This document shows, in pieces, positions 31,101-42,608 of a stretch of DNA of 64,000 nt. The stretch's first letter is position 1, and each line of letters opens with the position of its first letter. The DNA comes from Blattamonas nauphoetae (taxonomy: Eukaryota > Preaxostyla > Oxymonadida), in contig JARBJD010000277.1 of assembly GCA_033064195.1 (NCBI GenBank), positions 1 through 64,000 of the forward strand, in the 5' to 3' direction. The translations under genes and the position numbers were made by a program. Under the pieces are notes generated by a model. That model had not been told where the DNA came from. It saw only the letters and a list, made by a program, of their open reading frames with translations, and made no database searches.

Positions 31101-34100
31101 AAAGGTGTGTCGAGCGAGAGATGGATGACAGTGCCGAGTGAGGGATGGGTGAATTGGAGATTCTGGAAGTAGACAGAATCCAATTTGAGAGAGGCATCGT
31201 TTGAAACTTGCACCAATGAGACGGTTTGTTCATTCATCTTAAGCTGAGTGCCTGTGCCGACTTCACACGATCTCAAGGAGAGTGTGCCTGCAGAGACGAT
31301 GAAGAATGTTGGAACTGCACTGCTTGAATTTAGCTGAAAGAGAAGTGAGTCGAATGAGAGTGTCTGGCTGGCTCCATTCATTGTGATGGATCCAACTCCA
31401 GACTGGACGATAACCTGCTTCGACGATGGAGATGAGATGGAGGCTGAAGAAGAGACAACAAGAGAGGAGGAAAGTGTCGTTGTTCCTGCGACCTCAATTG
31501 AATCCATGAGCGTGTGGGTGAGAGCAGAGGTCACTGCAGATTCCAGTGACGAACATCGGAGTCGATCTGATCCACATTTCGGGTGTTCACTGTGTTCTTT
31601 CTTTCCTGTTTCTCCTGCCACAATCTTCACTGTTGGAGCGAGCAGATGGAACATCAGTGATGTTTCGTACCATTTCTCATTCGAAGTGAGTGAACTGTCT
31701 CGTCCAACAAAGTCGAGGAGTGGCTGGTCGGGAGAGAAGGAGCCTTCCCAGAGTGTTCCCGACAAGATGGATGAAAGTGACAAGGAGGTCACAAGAATCA
31801 GCTTGGCTTGATCTGGGTTAGTTCGGACACAATCTGAGAACGAGGTGGAGAGTATTGAAGTTGGGTGCTCGCTCCGGATCTCCACCAGCGCGTGATTTGT
31901 CACAGAGAATGAAGAGAAAGTGTTGGAAGACATGAAGAGAGACGATGTGTCCGATGAGAAGGAAATGAGAGGAGCGGAGAGAGTTGCTCGTCCAGTCGAG
32001 TCTTTCGTCTGGTTGAACGAACAATCCACGATTCTGATTGGCTGACGAGTCGATTTGAGAAGAGGATGACGGAATGATTCGAAGAGCGAGCAGATCACAG
32101 CAACGTCGTTCAACTCCAAACTGTCTCCATCGTCCTCCAAACAAAACAAACCAGCCTTCGCAATCGGCCGAATGTCCAAATTGACAACAGTCAGGCGAGC
32201 CTTTTCTTTGATCGTGAAAAGACTGGCTCCCTCCGCAATCGACGAGTCCACATCCAAAATTGAGCGGAGCACATCTGCCTCCGCTTTCTTCGCCGCCGTC
32301 GTTCCCTTCACAGTGATGTCTTGATCTGAGATCACAATGTCCTTCTCTGTGTATGTCATGTTCCACACAAACCTGATTGTCTGCGGGAAGTGTGTATTAT
32401 CCTTGTACTTCTGCTTCAGATGACTCACTCCATATTTCAGTGTTGCACAGTGTGTTCCTGTCCATTTACAGTTGTCTCCATCTGTCCCGCTGTACCCTCC
32501 GAGAGGCAGCTGTACACTCCCGTTCACCGAGATCGTTGGCGAGGGGAGGAAGAAGTGGATGAGCTCCATTTCTGCTGGGTCGCTCCATCCGTCGATCACA
32601 ACGCGATACTCGTTGCTCATTGAGACTCCTCCAAAGACGGGGATCTGCGCGAGTGTCTTTCCTTCAAAGAGAGACGACTCGATGAAGATGTCGTTCCCTT
32701 CCGCCGCTGTGTTCCCCTCAAATCTCGCGTGGTTCAGATCTGTCGTGTTGAGTCTGATCGGTCGGGCATCCTTCGACGTCCCTTTGATGAACAATGCTCC
32801 CCCCTTCCCGATCAGGTTCCCATTCCCATCTCTTTCTGTGGCTGAGCAGTTCTTGAACAGGTCTGAGTATCCTGTGACGTATGCAGAGATATAATTCGAC
32901 CTGCCGAGCTCAATGTATGCCACTCCGCCGTTCTTTGACGAGCAATTCGTGAACGAAACCCGAGGAAAGGTAACTGTTGTGTTTATCGCGTGAAGAACAC
33001 TGCCATTCACGTCCGAGTGAATGTTGGAGTATGCCCAATATCGAAGAGCGAACGATCCACCTCGGCAGTCGTAGAGAGAGCATGCGATGAGAGTGAGGGG
33101 TTTGCGGACGTACACATCGAGGGTTGTTACTCCGCCATGCATCAACAGGAAAGGATGCGAGAGTGTTGAAGGAAGTGTCAAGGTGACGTCAGACAGAAGG
33201 AGTGTGGCTGACGAAGATTGGACAATGAAAGGTGTCGTTTTCGGATCTTTCGACAAGGTAACCGTTGCCACTCTCAGCCCAAAATATGCATTGTCCTTCA
33301 AGATGTATTGAGAAGTGATGTCATCACAATTCTGATGGAGTGACATTCGCTGAAACTCGATCTTTCTGGACTGGATGATGATCTCTTCCATGTACACCGG
33401 AAGTATGTTCCGCACACGAATGGAAGTTTGTGAGCCTGGCGAGACAAGATCCTGGATGGTTGTTTTGATCCCAGGGAAGTGAGACATTGGGACAGCAAGA
33501 TAGAATCTGTGGTTGAACGGATAGCTGATGCCATGCGAATGATATCCAAAATTTGGGATCTGGAGATCCTCTTCGACTCCATCGATGAGAACACGAGGCT
33601 TCTGACTGATTGATTTGACCGAACTGGTCACGGAAAGGAATTTGGGAGGGCAGTTGACAAGGACAATGTCGTTCCCGCGTGATGTATGCGACGACGAAGC
33701 CTGGTTTGAAGTGAAGATGATGTCAGTGAGAGTCAGGTTCATGCTGCCGAATCGAGTGAAGTGGAAGACACCGGCTGGTCCTGAGGAGGAACAATGAGCA
33801 GCATCCGACGAGATGATAGCGACAGACGAACTTGTTCGAGCATCCACACAACTTCCACCTGCCGTTGTCAACGATGTGACATGACTGAACCAGACTTGTT
33901 TCATCTCAAGCGAAGCTGTTCCAGAAACGAGAATGGCCTATGTTGATGTGAGAGTGATCGAGTTGAATCGGCAGAGATGGAATGTCACTTGGCCTTCCGA
34001 GAAAGAGAAGAGATGAGTGGCATGATTCGCAATCTCATCCACCCACACATTCACAAGAAGTGTTAATGCATCCGATGATGAATGTGTGAGAAGCTGTGAT

Positions 34101-36011
34101 GAAACTGATGATGGTTTCAGAGAGAATGACGAGAGAGTCAGATTTCCTTTCGTCCCCACTTTCACGGTCCCCATCTTCAGAATGGTGGATGTTGTTGTGT
34201 TTGTCATCCATCCTTTCCCGACTAGTTGAAAAGACTTCACAATTGTGTCGCTGGTGTGGGAATGTAATCCGTATCCAAGATGGATCCGGGTGAATGATGT
34301 TCCCACTCTGCTCACTGCCGTTGAGATCGTCGGACATGGAGAAGTCTCCGAACACTCCGTTCCAATCGTCCCTTCCTCGACAAACAGCGCAGGAACGGCA
34401 GGGCCTGATGGTGCAGGGAAAAGAACATCCTGACTCGCCAATTCGCCGTTGGTTGTCGCTGAATAATAAAACCCGACTTTGTTCGACTGTGCATCCGAAG
34501 TGCATCCAATAATGTTCGATTCATAAAAAAAACCGATCCCATCTGACGAGCAGTGGAGATCGTTGCCTCTGTAGTGCGCGTAGGCCCCAATCGTGGTGAG
34601 ATACTCGTTTGCGGTGTTGTTCTCAAAGTGGACATCTTCGAAGAAGAACACAAGTGGTGTGAAAAACTCAATGACACCCCCTCGTTTCCCAGCAATGTTC
34701 GACCTGAAGACGGATCTGTACCAGAAATGATGAGGCAGCTTTGTCGTAAGTGACAGTGGACGAGTCGATGACGAGGCGATGATTGGCGTCCACTTGGCCT
34801 GCCAAATCCATCACTCCGACGTGTTTCGATGTGCAGTTGATGTTGATCGTGCATCGAGTCAGTTTGACGGTCCCAGCGAGGTCAGGAATCGAGATGATGG
34901 TGAACGACGCTTGTTGGGTGTTGGATGTGATGTTGCTGTCAGAGAAGTGGTAGTGTGTGTAGAGAGGGTCAGATGTGAATGTTCCATCTGCACTGCTGAG
35001 TGTGGGTGATTCGGTGATGTGCTTGATTGACTGATCAGACTGATCGTTTCTGCACATCTTGTTCTCGCATTCGATCAGAGTGGAATTGCGACAGTTGAAC
35101 TGCAGTGATGATGAAAAAATCGCGCTGACGGTTCCGTACAGTCCGTTTTCAACACGATTCATGTCGACACCGATTAATTGTTGTGTCAGAGGAAAACGAT
35201 GCTTGTTTGGTGTTTGATTGCTGGCTGCGGTCACATTCACAAAAGATGAGGAGGAAATGGAGGTAGAGAGAGAAGAGAGCTTGGACTGTTGTGACGTTGC
35301 GGTTGCGAAACCCGTTTGGGAGGCAATTGATTGTGAAAAAACAGAAGATGAAGCGAGGGTCACGGAAGTGGAATGAATTATTGCCTTCGGATCGGAGATT
35401 TCAACAAAAGAAGGAATTATCGAAAAATGCGATTGAATTTCGCAACTGAAGAACGTGAGCGAGGTGTCGGTTGGATTTGCTTTGTTCGGTGCAGAAACCA
35501 CAATTGGAGCGACAACTCGACCAAGACGGAAAGCAGAATTCGAAAACGAAACGCAAGATGAGTCCACAGTCGCAGCTCGAAACGAAGAGGAGGATATTTG
35601 ACTGGAGAGATCGTTCGATCTTGCCAACCCGAGAAAAGTGGTTTCAAGGTCGAAGATGAGTGTATTAAACGAAATAGTGGAATTCACGATTGTGAACATG
35701 TCTGTTTGCTCCCTATTCCAATCAGGTGCATCATCTGAGAGGGAGTCATCGTGGTGGGCTCGATAGAAGCGAGAATGCTGGATCGTGGTTGGGCTCGCTC
35801 CCTCCAGTTTGAGACGAACAGAGTCCAGAATAAATGACGAACATTCGTAGGAAATTGGCTCGAGAGTGTAACGACTTGATGAGTCATCCAGATCAGTGTT
35901 TCCGAACAGAACAGCACTGAGTAGGACAACATGAGGGGCCTGTGAAGTAGTGGCGCTCGTGACCAGGCTATACCAGCCTGTTAAAAAGAAGAGGAGGGTC
36001 GCTGTCGGCAT
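25181..36011 (-). CDS. Giant beta-helix / transmembrane / pseudokinase receptor-like protein (two frame lesions)
   Basis: The gene encodes about 3600 aa in total. A signal peptide starts at 36011 (MPTATLLFFLTGWYSLVTSA). An ATG at 36230 would overlap the gene upstream, so I reject it. The ectodomain is built of beta-helix modules, each opened by CGxxxxxCxT-type motifs. A membrane helix (VIPVAAGVIVVIVVVLIVIV, about 26205-26285) precedes a roughly 340-aa cytoplasmic kinase-like domain. That domain keeps APE (RWIAPELG), FSLGLVLYEIETG and the late ERPSLD, but lacks catalytic HRD and DFG: the loop reads RLNPQWILID and the DFG site KVE. It should be a pseudokinase. Two lesions lie upstream of the 2907-codon main frame: a frameshift near 34710-34765 (net -2) and an in-frame TAG at 33938-33940. 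Either is a true mutation or a consensus error. Confidence 0.75.
27400..34400 (-). repeat. Iterated beta-helix modules opened by C-G-x5-C motifs
   Basis: Inside the giant protein the same module start recurs: ECSETSPCPTI (about 34330), CKWTGTHCATL (about 32440), CGSDRLRCSSL (about 31565), CGLTQLPCETL (about 30805), CGHFGVSCSTI (about 29980), CGFAEYPCASL (about 29250), CGHFFLFCSSF (about 28400) and CGSWELPCLTV (about 27575). The last six are spaced about 730-850 bp, or 245-280 aa. Sequence between motifs is diverged, so these are old protein repeats, not recent DNA repeats. Confidence 0.7.
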
Positions 36012-36226
36012 ATTGCACGTCGAACGAGGTGGGGAACGACAGTCTGGCCCTTTTTTCCACAAGGCCACGAACGTTTCGTTTCGATGAAACTGATTTTTTT
36101 CCATAAAAAGAACATGCACGAATGAATCATCGTGATAAACAGAAATGGGAAGGAGTAAAGATTGGATGAGACAAATGAGACAAGAAACTGCAAAGATGGT
36201 GTGATTTAAACAAAACATAAACGAAA

Positions 36227-37310
36227 TCATCTTCGGTGATTCCGACGGTGTTGTCTCCCTTTTCTTCCTCTTCTCCTTCTTTTCTTCGCTTTCTCTCTAG
36301 CTTGGATCTCATTTTTCACTTCCTCCATCTTCGTCTCCTCAACTTCTTTATGCTCGATTTCGTGCACTTCAGAGACATCGCCACTCATCTCTTCTTCGAA
36401 AAGTGAGATCAAGTTCAGTTCTGGGCAGCTCTCTGGGCTCAGTTCGTTCAGATCGTCATTTTCCAACCAGATTCGGTTTGGTTTGTTCAAGAAGGCGTAT
36501 TCATCCTCCTTGATACCATCAGCACAATTTTGTTTTTGTTTTCCTTCTTTGGTCACCTTGGATTCATCATTTTCAAGTAGTGGTTGGGATGGATCATTCT
36601 TTGGTAATTCTGCCGAAATCTCACTTGCATTCTTTCGTTCTTGCCGTTGTTTTCTCTTGTTTGCAAGAAAGGCTGCAAAGAGATCGAAAGCATTGGGGTG
36701 TGACTTTCTGCGAAGTTTGCTTGTTGAATGGCGAAAGTTGCGATCACTCGAGAGGTCTGTGTTGTTCAGAATCCACTCGATGATATCGACTTCAGCTCGT
36801 TCTTCTCCAAGTTTGGTGAGTTCTTGTTGAATGGCTTTGGCAGGTTCTCGACTGTGGAAAAAATTAGATTTTCCGCGGAAAGATATCCACAAAATGAGGA
36901 AGAAAATAGAATATATGAGACAAAATGAAATAGAGAGAGCGTGAACCACAATATGACTTGCACACCCTTTGCCAATCTGTTCGAGACGGACATGGAGTTC
37001 AATGTGTGTCACCAGGTCAAAGATATTGAGTTCTCTTTCAATCCCACATTCAAAGCAAATGGGACACATGATCGGGTTGGGGACCAGTATTGAGAAATTT
37101 GGGTCATAGACTGGAAAGAGAGTGAACGATTATGGTGACAGACCTGATGGGAGTGATTCGAGGCATATTGATTTAAAGTGATCAGCAGCTTTGGAAACAT
37201 GAGTGGTATCGGAGCATATCGGACATTGGATCTGAAGATATAAGCGAAGGACATGGCAGGTTGATTGTTGAAAGATGGCACACAGTTTTAGCGAGGGAGA
37301 ATAAACTCAT
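36227..37310 (-). CDS. Two-zinc-finger protein with basic C-terminal tail (four exons)
   Basis: Exons from the 5' end are 37310-37284, 37231-37144, 37110-36966 and 36851-36227, giving 294 aa. The introns are 52, 33 and 114 nt, with donors GTGTGC, GTCTGT and GTGTGC. The 114-nt intron is a multiple of three and free of stops, so the unspliced frame shows a false membrane helix there. The spliced protein has CPICSDTTHVSKAADHFKSIC (C2HC) and then CPIC...HIELH (C2H2). An acidic middle follows, and then a very basic end (KKRRRRGRKGRQHRR). That layout suggests a nuclear nucleic-acid or ubiquitin-binding protein; I do not recognise the family. The gene shares a 120-bp divergent promoter with the calcyphosin-like gene. 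Confidence 0.7.
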
Positions 37311-37430
37311 TAAAAATAATCGAAGACTGCAGGAAAAAACGGAAGACTCGAACGTTTTTGACAAGAATACGAACTCTTCCACTGCATTTCGCTGGAAAAA
37401 GCGATTCTTTGACCCGTAATCAGATTTCAG
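37311..37430. promoter_or_regulatory. 120-bp bidirectional promoter region
   Basis: This is the space between the divergent start codons at 37310 (minus) and 37431 (plus). Both flanking genes splice cleanly, so both starts are reasonable. No motif stands out. Confidence 0.4.
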
Positions 37431-40400
37431 ATGACAGAGGCTATCTTATCAAGGATTCGCTCAAGATTTTTAACAATAAAATGCAATTGGGGATTTGTCT
37501 TTGCCCGATCACTTTTGAATTTCAGCTCGGATAACCTTAAACTCGACGATCTATCATCTCTTCTGTTCCGCTTCTCGTTTGGTATCACTGTTGCTGAAGA
37601 AAGCCAACTTTTTGATTCTATAAAGGAAGGAAGTACATGTACAAAGACAGCATTGATGCTTCTGTTCTTCGTATGTTTCTTCGATCGGATATTTCGAGTC
37701 ATTTTTCTCTGATCTGTTCATTCAATGAATTCTCGTTTCAAAAGTTTCTCTTAACTTTTTCGAATATGATTTCATATTTTCATGATCATTTTTCCCAATT
37801 TTTTCCTTCACCATCCTTTCTTTACGATGAAATCCCATCCACGGTCATTGTCAACCCCTTCAACACGATTCTTTGAATCTTTTTCTCTCAAAACCTCCCA
37901 TGTTAACTTCTCTATTTTTCTCTGCTTCAGCCCGAACTTTCTGAATCAAGATTCGATGTTGTGGAAGGATGCTGGGCCGACCTCTCTCGAGGCAAGCAAG
38001 CTCTCTCAATCGACTATCTCCGTGACCGTTTCCGTCCTGAACTCAGTCTTTCTGTTGTTCAAGGCAGAAGAAAGGCCGATTACGAAACTCGTGACTTTGA
38101 GAATGCTTTTGACTCCAAACTCGTCCCAGAACCACTCGACGCTGTTTGTCTTCTATGCTTCCTCAAATCCACTTTTCAGCTCACATTCACATCATTTGAA
38201 CTAGTCTCACGCATCTTATCAGCAGGAATGTCTGATGATGCCGAATTTGGCGCACAAATGGTCCGATCATCATCCTTCTCATATTTCTCTGTAGGTGGCA
38301 GTGTGGGATGTGAAGCAATCACCATCCACATTTTCCTCGCCAAAGAAAACTCCTCAACGAAAAGAAGCACAACAAGCTCCTGTTCAAGAGGAGCAGCCAC
38401 ACCCAGACATTTTCAATCCTCCGACTGAAGCAGAGCAGCCAACTGTGAATGACCAAATTGAGGAACAAATTGCCGAGTCAATTGCAACGCCAATCGCCCC
38501 TCGAAAGGCCGAGGAACAACCAGCTGCATCTGAAGTCCAAGAAACGTCTCCACCAACAATCTCTCTCAATGACCTCCCAACTGAAGGTTTGATCATTTTG
38601 TCACCCCATAATGTTTTCTTCCTTCTCACAGACACTACCCCACATCTCTCTCGAACACTTCACCCTCGCAATCCCCCTCAACAAACATCGACTCCACAAA
38701 GGCCCACAACAGCAAGTGCTGCGTCTCGCCAACGAAATGAGTATACCCCCAAAGTCCACTTTGCCATTCCAGTCACGCCGTATTCTCCGATGAAGACGAA
38801 ATTCGAAAGAAAGAATGTTGAGCCTATCCGTGACAAGCTGTTTGTTGAAATTAACAAAAAAGGAATTGACGGCATTTTTGGGATGTGGGAGTCGTTTTTG
38901 ATTGAATCTGAAAATGAATGGAGGCGAAGAAAGGAAGAACAAGACAAAGAAGACAAAGAAAATGGAGTGGAACCCGAAGAGCCATCTCCTGAAGATTTCT
39001 ATGAAACTGAACCATACTACCTCACTGGCCGTCTCCAATACGTTCTCAACGAGGGATTTGAAATTCGGAACTTTGAAAAGGCACTTCTTGATTGTGAGCT
39101 CCTCTTCCCGGAATCAGCCAACTCTTTGAATGAGCCCACACGAAACAGATACGGCCCACAAAACTCAGGAAACAGAATCACGACGTCAGAACTTCGGACT
39201 CTGTTTAATCATCTCCACACGAACAGCAAATCCAAAGAAAAACAACTCAATCAGAACACCGCCACCCGCTCACCACTGAGACGGAAGACGTACACATCTT
39301 ACAATGAACCACTCTTGGTGAAACCTATGGAATTTATCAACTTTCTCCTCCCGCCTTTCAGCGAGGATCGCTTGAGCATTTCTCAGCAGACTTGGGAGGA
39401 CCTCGTCGCAACCTGCATCGATGTGATTTACTCTGCTCATCCTAATCTGGAATTTAAGAGTGTTGAGGAGATTGAAGGTATCTTTTATTCACAAAATCTT
39501 CATCACTTTCCATCTTTTCCTTTCACTCTTAACAGCACTCCCACTCTGGATTATTCACACATTGTTCGCATCCCATCTTCATCCTCTCGTCCAGAAACAA
39601 GAAAAGCGTGACGAGGAAGTGATTAGTGACCTCGAAGCTCAACTTCGTCCTGAATGGGTCTCGACCATCCAACAGCTCGCACAAAGCAGTTCAGACAAGA
39701 AAAAGATGGAAAAGACAAAAGAGGAGCGAGAACAAGAAGTGGAGGAAGGGAAAATCGAAGGTGAATGGGTGAAGAAAGAGGACTGGATCCAGTTCGCAAA
39801 ATGGGTCTCTTTTGGCATCCAGGATGACTCGTGTGCTTCTTTCTGTCCGTTTCATTGTTTTCTGCCTCCTCCTCCCTCGTAGTTACTTCATGTCGCTCAT
39901 GGAATCATTCGTCATCCCTGCACCAAACATCACCCTCCCGCTCACAAAAATCGAGATGGATTATTTCCTTACCAATCCTGTTCCAACCCAATCTGCTCCC
40001 CGCTCTCCGAAATCCTCCCAACCGCCTCAACAGCCCATAACACCCACCAAACCCCAACCTCCTCCCACATCGCCCCAAAACGCACCACGCAGCCCAAAAT
40101 CAGTGCCAGTTGAAGACGCCGAGCGTCCCTTGAAACAACTCTCTTTCCTGACCCAAAAACTGAAGAGAACAAACACATCGCTCACCTTCGTGTCTGTCTA
40201 CAGCAGCCTCGTCGGTGCCGGTGAAGTCCTCACAGGCGATCAGGTCATCGATGCTGTTTCCAAAGAGCGTGTCCGTCTCACCGACGACGAGAAGGACACA
40301 ATCAGATCCATCTTCGATGGTGGAGATCTGAATGCCGAGGAGGCCGTAGAGTTGATCACAGTTTGTTCGCCGAACACATTTTTGAATCGTTTCTGTGCAC

Positions 40401-40962
40401 CCATCACCTCCATTCGACCAATTCCCTTCTCATCTCTCCCCTTCCTCTCCCTCATCTCTCTCTCCTTCTTCCGATCCAGCCCGCTCTCAACAAAACCCGC
40501 GCAGCGATGGTCGAGTCGCTCTTCGAGAGACTGGCCGACGGTGGACTGAGTGTGTTTCTTGTCTCCTTTCTCTTTTCAGCCAAAGACAGACTCGAGTCGC
40601 AGATCAGCGTCCGAGACATCGACGATGTGAAGGATGGCACCATCTCAGCTCACTCAGTCTGCATCATCCTCATCTTCACTTTCCCTTTCTTGTCACAATC
40701 ACACCGCTCTCACTCTCCTCTCCCCTCCAGTTCCTTTCAATGTTCTTCACCGCCTTCCTCCCGTCTGGCGCTCTCACCAAAGAGTCCCTCCAGTTGTACT
40801 ACACACTCGTCTCTCCCTCCATCGACTCAGACTCCGAGTTTGGGCGTAAAATGTGTGTTCTTCTCTCCCTCCGTCATTGTGGGCATTGTCTTGTCCTCTT
40901 CCTTCTGATTTTGCAGGTGGAGTGGATGGAAGCTTGCACGCAACCCGAATAGCAGGTTCTAG
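37431..40962 (+). CDS. Protein with two calcyphosin-like EF-hand modules (11 exons)
   Basis: Exons are 37431-37670, 37931-38143, 38180-38260, 38295-38586, 38632-39477, 39536-39830, 39883-40360, 40480-40549, 40580-40656, 40731-40852 and 40917-40962. They sum to 2760 nt and 919 aa with every junction in frame. Ten introns run from 30 to 260 nt. The N-terminal module (SRGKQALSIDYLRDRF, then SRILSAGMSDDAEFGAQMVAVW) and the C-terminal module (VKDGTISAHSFLSMFF, then YYTLVSPSIDSDSEFGRKMW) both follow the helix-loop-helix plan of calcyphosin. The Ca-binding loops are degenerate. A long acidic and proline-rich linker separates them. Calcyphosin relatives are often ciliary, and DNAAF1 lies close by, so a flagellar role is a fair inference. 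Calcium binding is doubtful. Confidence 0.7.
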
Positions 40963-41227
40963 TTCTATCATTCTGCTCGAGAATCTTCTCTCTTTTTTCT
41001 TCTCTCGAACCACTTATATTTGAAAACAAATCCATTATCAAATCTAAAGGCTGGTGTCTGGAGTTGGTAGGGAGAGATAATCTCTTGATATTTAACGAGG
41101 GAGACACCATGGGCAAGGTATAAGAGAATGCACTGGCAACAGGGCAATTAGTTCAAGGAAAATCTTGGGCTGTGGGAAAACATTTTTTGTGGTTTGGATC
41201 AAATCAGAACACTTGATTCGTCACACA

Positions 41228-42325
41228 ATGGAAAATAATTCCAACTCAGACAAGTACAGTTCCATTTTGCCCTTCGTTCAAGATATATTCCATGGTGAGA
41301 GTCCCTTATTTCTGAGAAATATGCCCTCTTACTTCAACAACATCGCACAAGCCTCCCCGCCATTTATATCACTTGTTGACTTCATCAAAGAAGGAAAGAC
41401 TCTTGATATCAACGACATAAGACAAGCATGCACTCTTCTGGACAAAATCACACCTCAATTCGGCAGCCCAATCACAGCAGACAATATCCTCTTCGATCTT
41501 GTTCCAAAAGTCGATGGCTCTTGTACTGGCCTCTCTGAATCACTTTTTCCGCTTCTCACATCATCCAATGAGGCACTTATCAAATCGACATTGTCACTTC
41601 TGAATGTCGTCATTTTCAAGGCATCTCCGTCAGTCTGCTTCGACTTTCTCCAAACTGGATTGTTTGCTCTCCTCCCGCCAGCATTCTTTCAACATGATCT
41701 GCGTATATCCGCCCAACCCAGGCTGTTTTGTGTGAATATCGTCCACTGGCTTCGATTGTATGTCACGCAAGTGTCCACTGGCGAGATATGCCGACACAGA
41801 AACATTTCGATGGATGCCTTCCAGCAGATGTATGCGATCCATTTTTTCCGTCCCATTGAACAGTTTCTGGACTTCTTCTGCCGACATTTCTTCCGGATCA
41901 ATTCTTATGAAGATCTCAGCAATTTCTCCGAGCTCTTTCAAATGATCATCGAATCGTCACCCTTGCTGGAACAGATGATGCAGTTCGTGCTGTCTTCTGT
42001 GTTCACTTTATCCCTCACTGCCAACCTTCTCCTCTTCGAACCCAACCTCTTCTCACTCATCATCCTCCGCCGAATGGTGAATGTAATTTTGGGTTGGCAG
42101 AAGGGAATTCGAGCTGTTCAGAAGAGAGAACAACAGATTATGGCCAAACTGCGCGAAGACGGCATATCCGACGAGATCGAGCTCCACTTCAGAGCCAGCA
42201 ATTTTGACTTGTCATTACGCAGTTTTGTTTCGGTGGGAACACGGCTTATTCACATGGTGGGTGGAAATGCTCCTTTTGAACAGTCCGAAGAGCTTCATGA
42301 AGTCGATTTCGAATGGTTCATGTAA
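41228..42325 (+). CDS. ARM/HEAT-like helical-repeat protein
   Basis: The protein has 365 aa from the ATG of MENNSNSDKYSSILPF, with no introns seen. It is leucine-rich and helical throughout, without signal peptide or membrane segment. The order of features follows the 360-aa family: an N-terminal helix pair, a central stretch (FPLLTSSNEALIKSTLSLLNVV) like the AITTAA region, and a C-terminal long helix (MAKLREDGISDEIELHF) matching the RMLRMEGIDDV position. Identity to the other copies is low, so it is an old paralogue. It lacks the upstream 11-mer seen at 1631-1641. Function unknown. Confidence 0.75.
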   Translation: MENNSNSDKYSSILPFVQDIFHGESPLFLRNMPSYFNNIAQASPPFISLVDFIKEGKTLDINDIRQACTLLDKITPQFGSPITADNILFDLVPKVDGSCTGLSESLFPLLTSSNEALIKSTLSLLNVVIFKASPSVCFDFLQTGLFALLPPAFFQHDLRISAQPRLFCVNIVHWLRLYVTQVSTGEICRHRNISMDAFQQMYAIHFFRPIEQFLDFFCRHFFRINSYEDLSNFSELFQMIIESSPLLEQMMQFVLSSVFTLSLTANLLLFEPNLFSLIILRRMVNVILGWQKGIRAVQKREQQIMAKLREDGISDEIELHFRASNFDLSLRSFVSVGTRLIHMVGGNAPFEQSEELHEVDFEWFM

Positions 42326-42608
42326 TTTTGGGTTGGTTGGAAGAGGAGTTGCGAATATACATGCTTATTTCCACTTCCATCATCGAAATGTTTCTTGTGA
42401 TCGAATTATTGATGAAGTCCAGATTGATCAATCGCATGGGAGGTCAGAAAATACGTTGTTTCAGGAATACGTGACGTGAATTCATCGAATGAAGAAGTCG
42501 AAAGGAACACAGAGAGTGTCGGGAAATAGAAAGAAAGACGAACGAATCGTTGACTTCGAAAGAAACACAAAAATATCCAAAAATCAGAACAATCAAAAGA
42601 ATGGGTGA

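Noticed and set aside
24248-33940. A variant genetic code with TAA/TAG read as Gln
   Set aside because: TAA and TAG end several full-length genes at sensible places (for example 22218, 23773, 25181, 40962, 51462), and long genes have no further in-frame TAR codons.
36011-36230. The ATG at 36230 as the start of the giant receptor
   Set aside because: It would overlap the zinc-finger gene, whose stop is at 36227. The ATG at 36011 gives a cleaner signal peptide.
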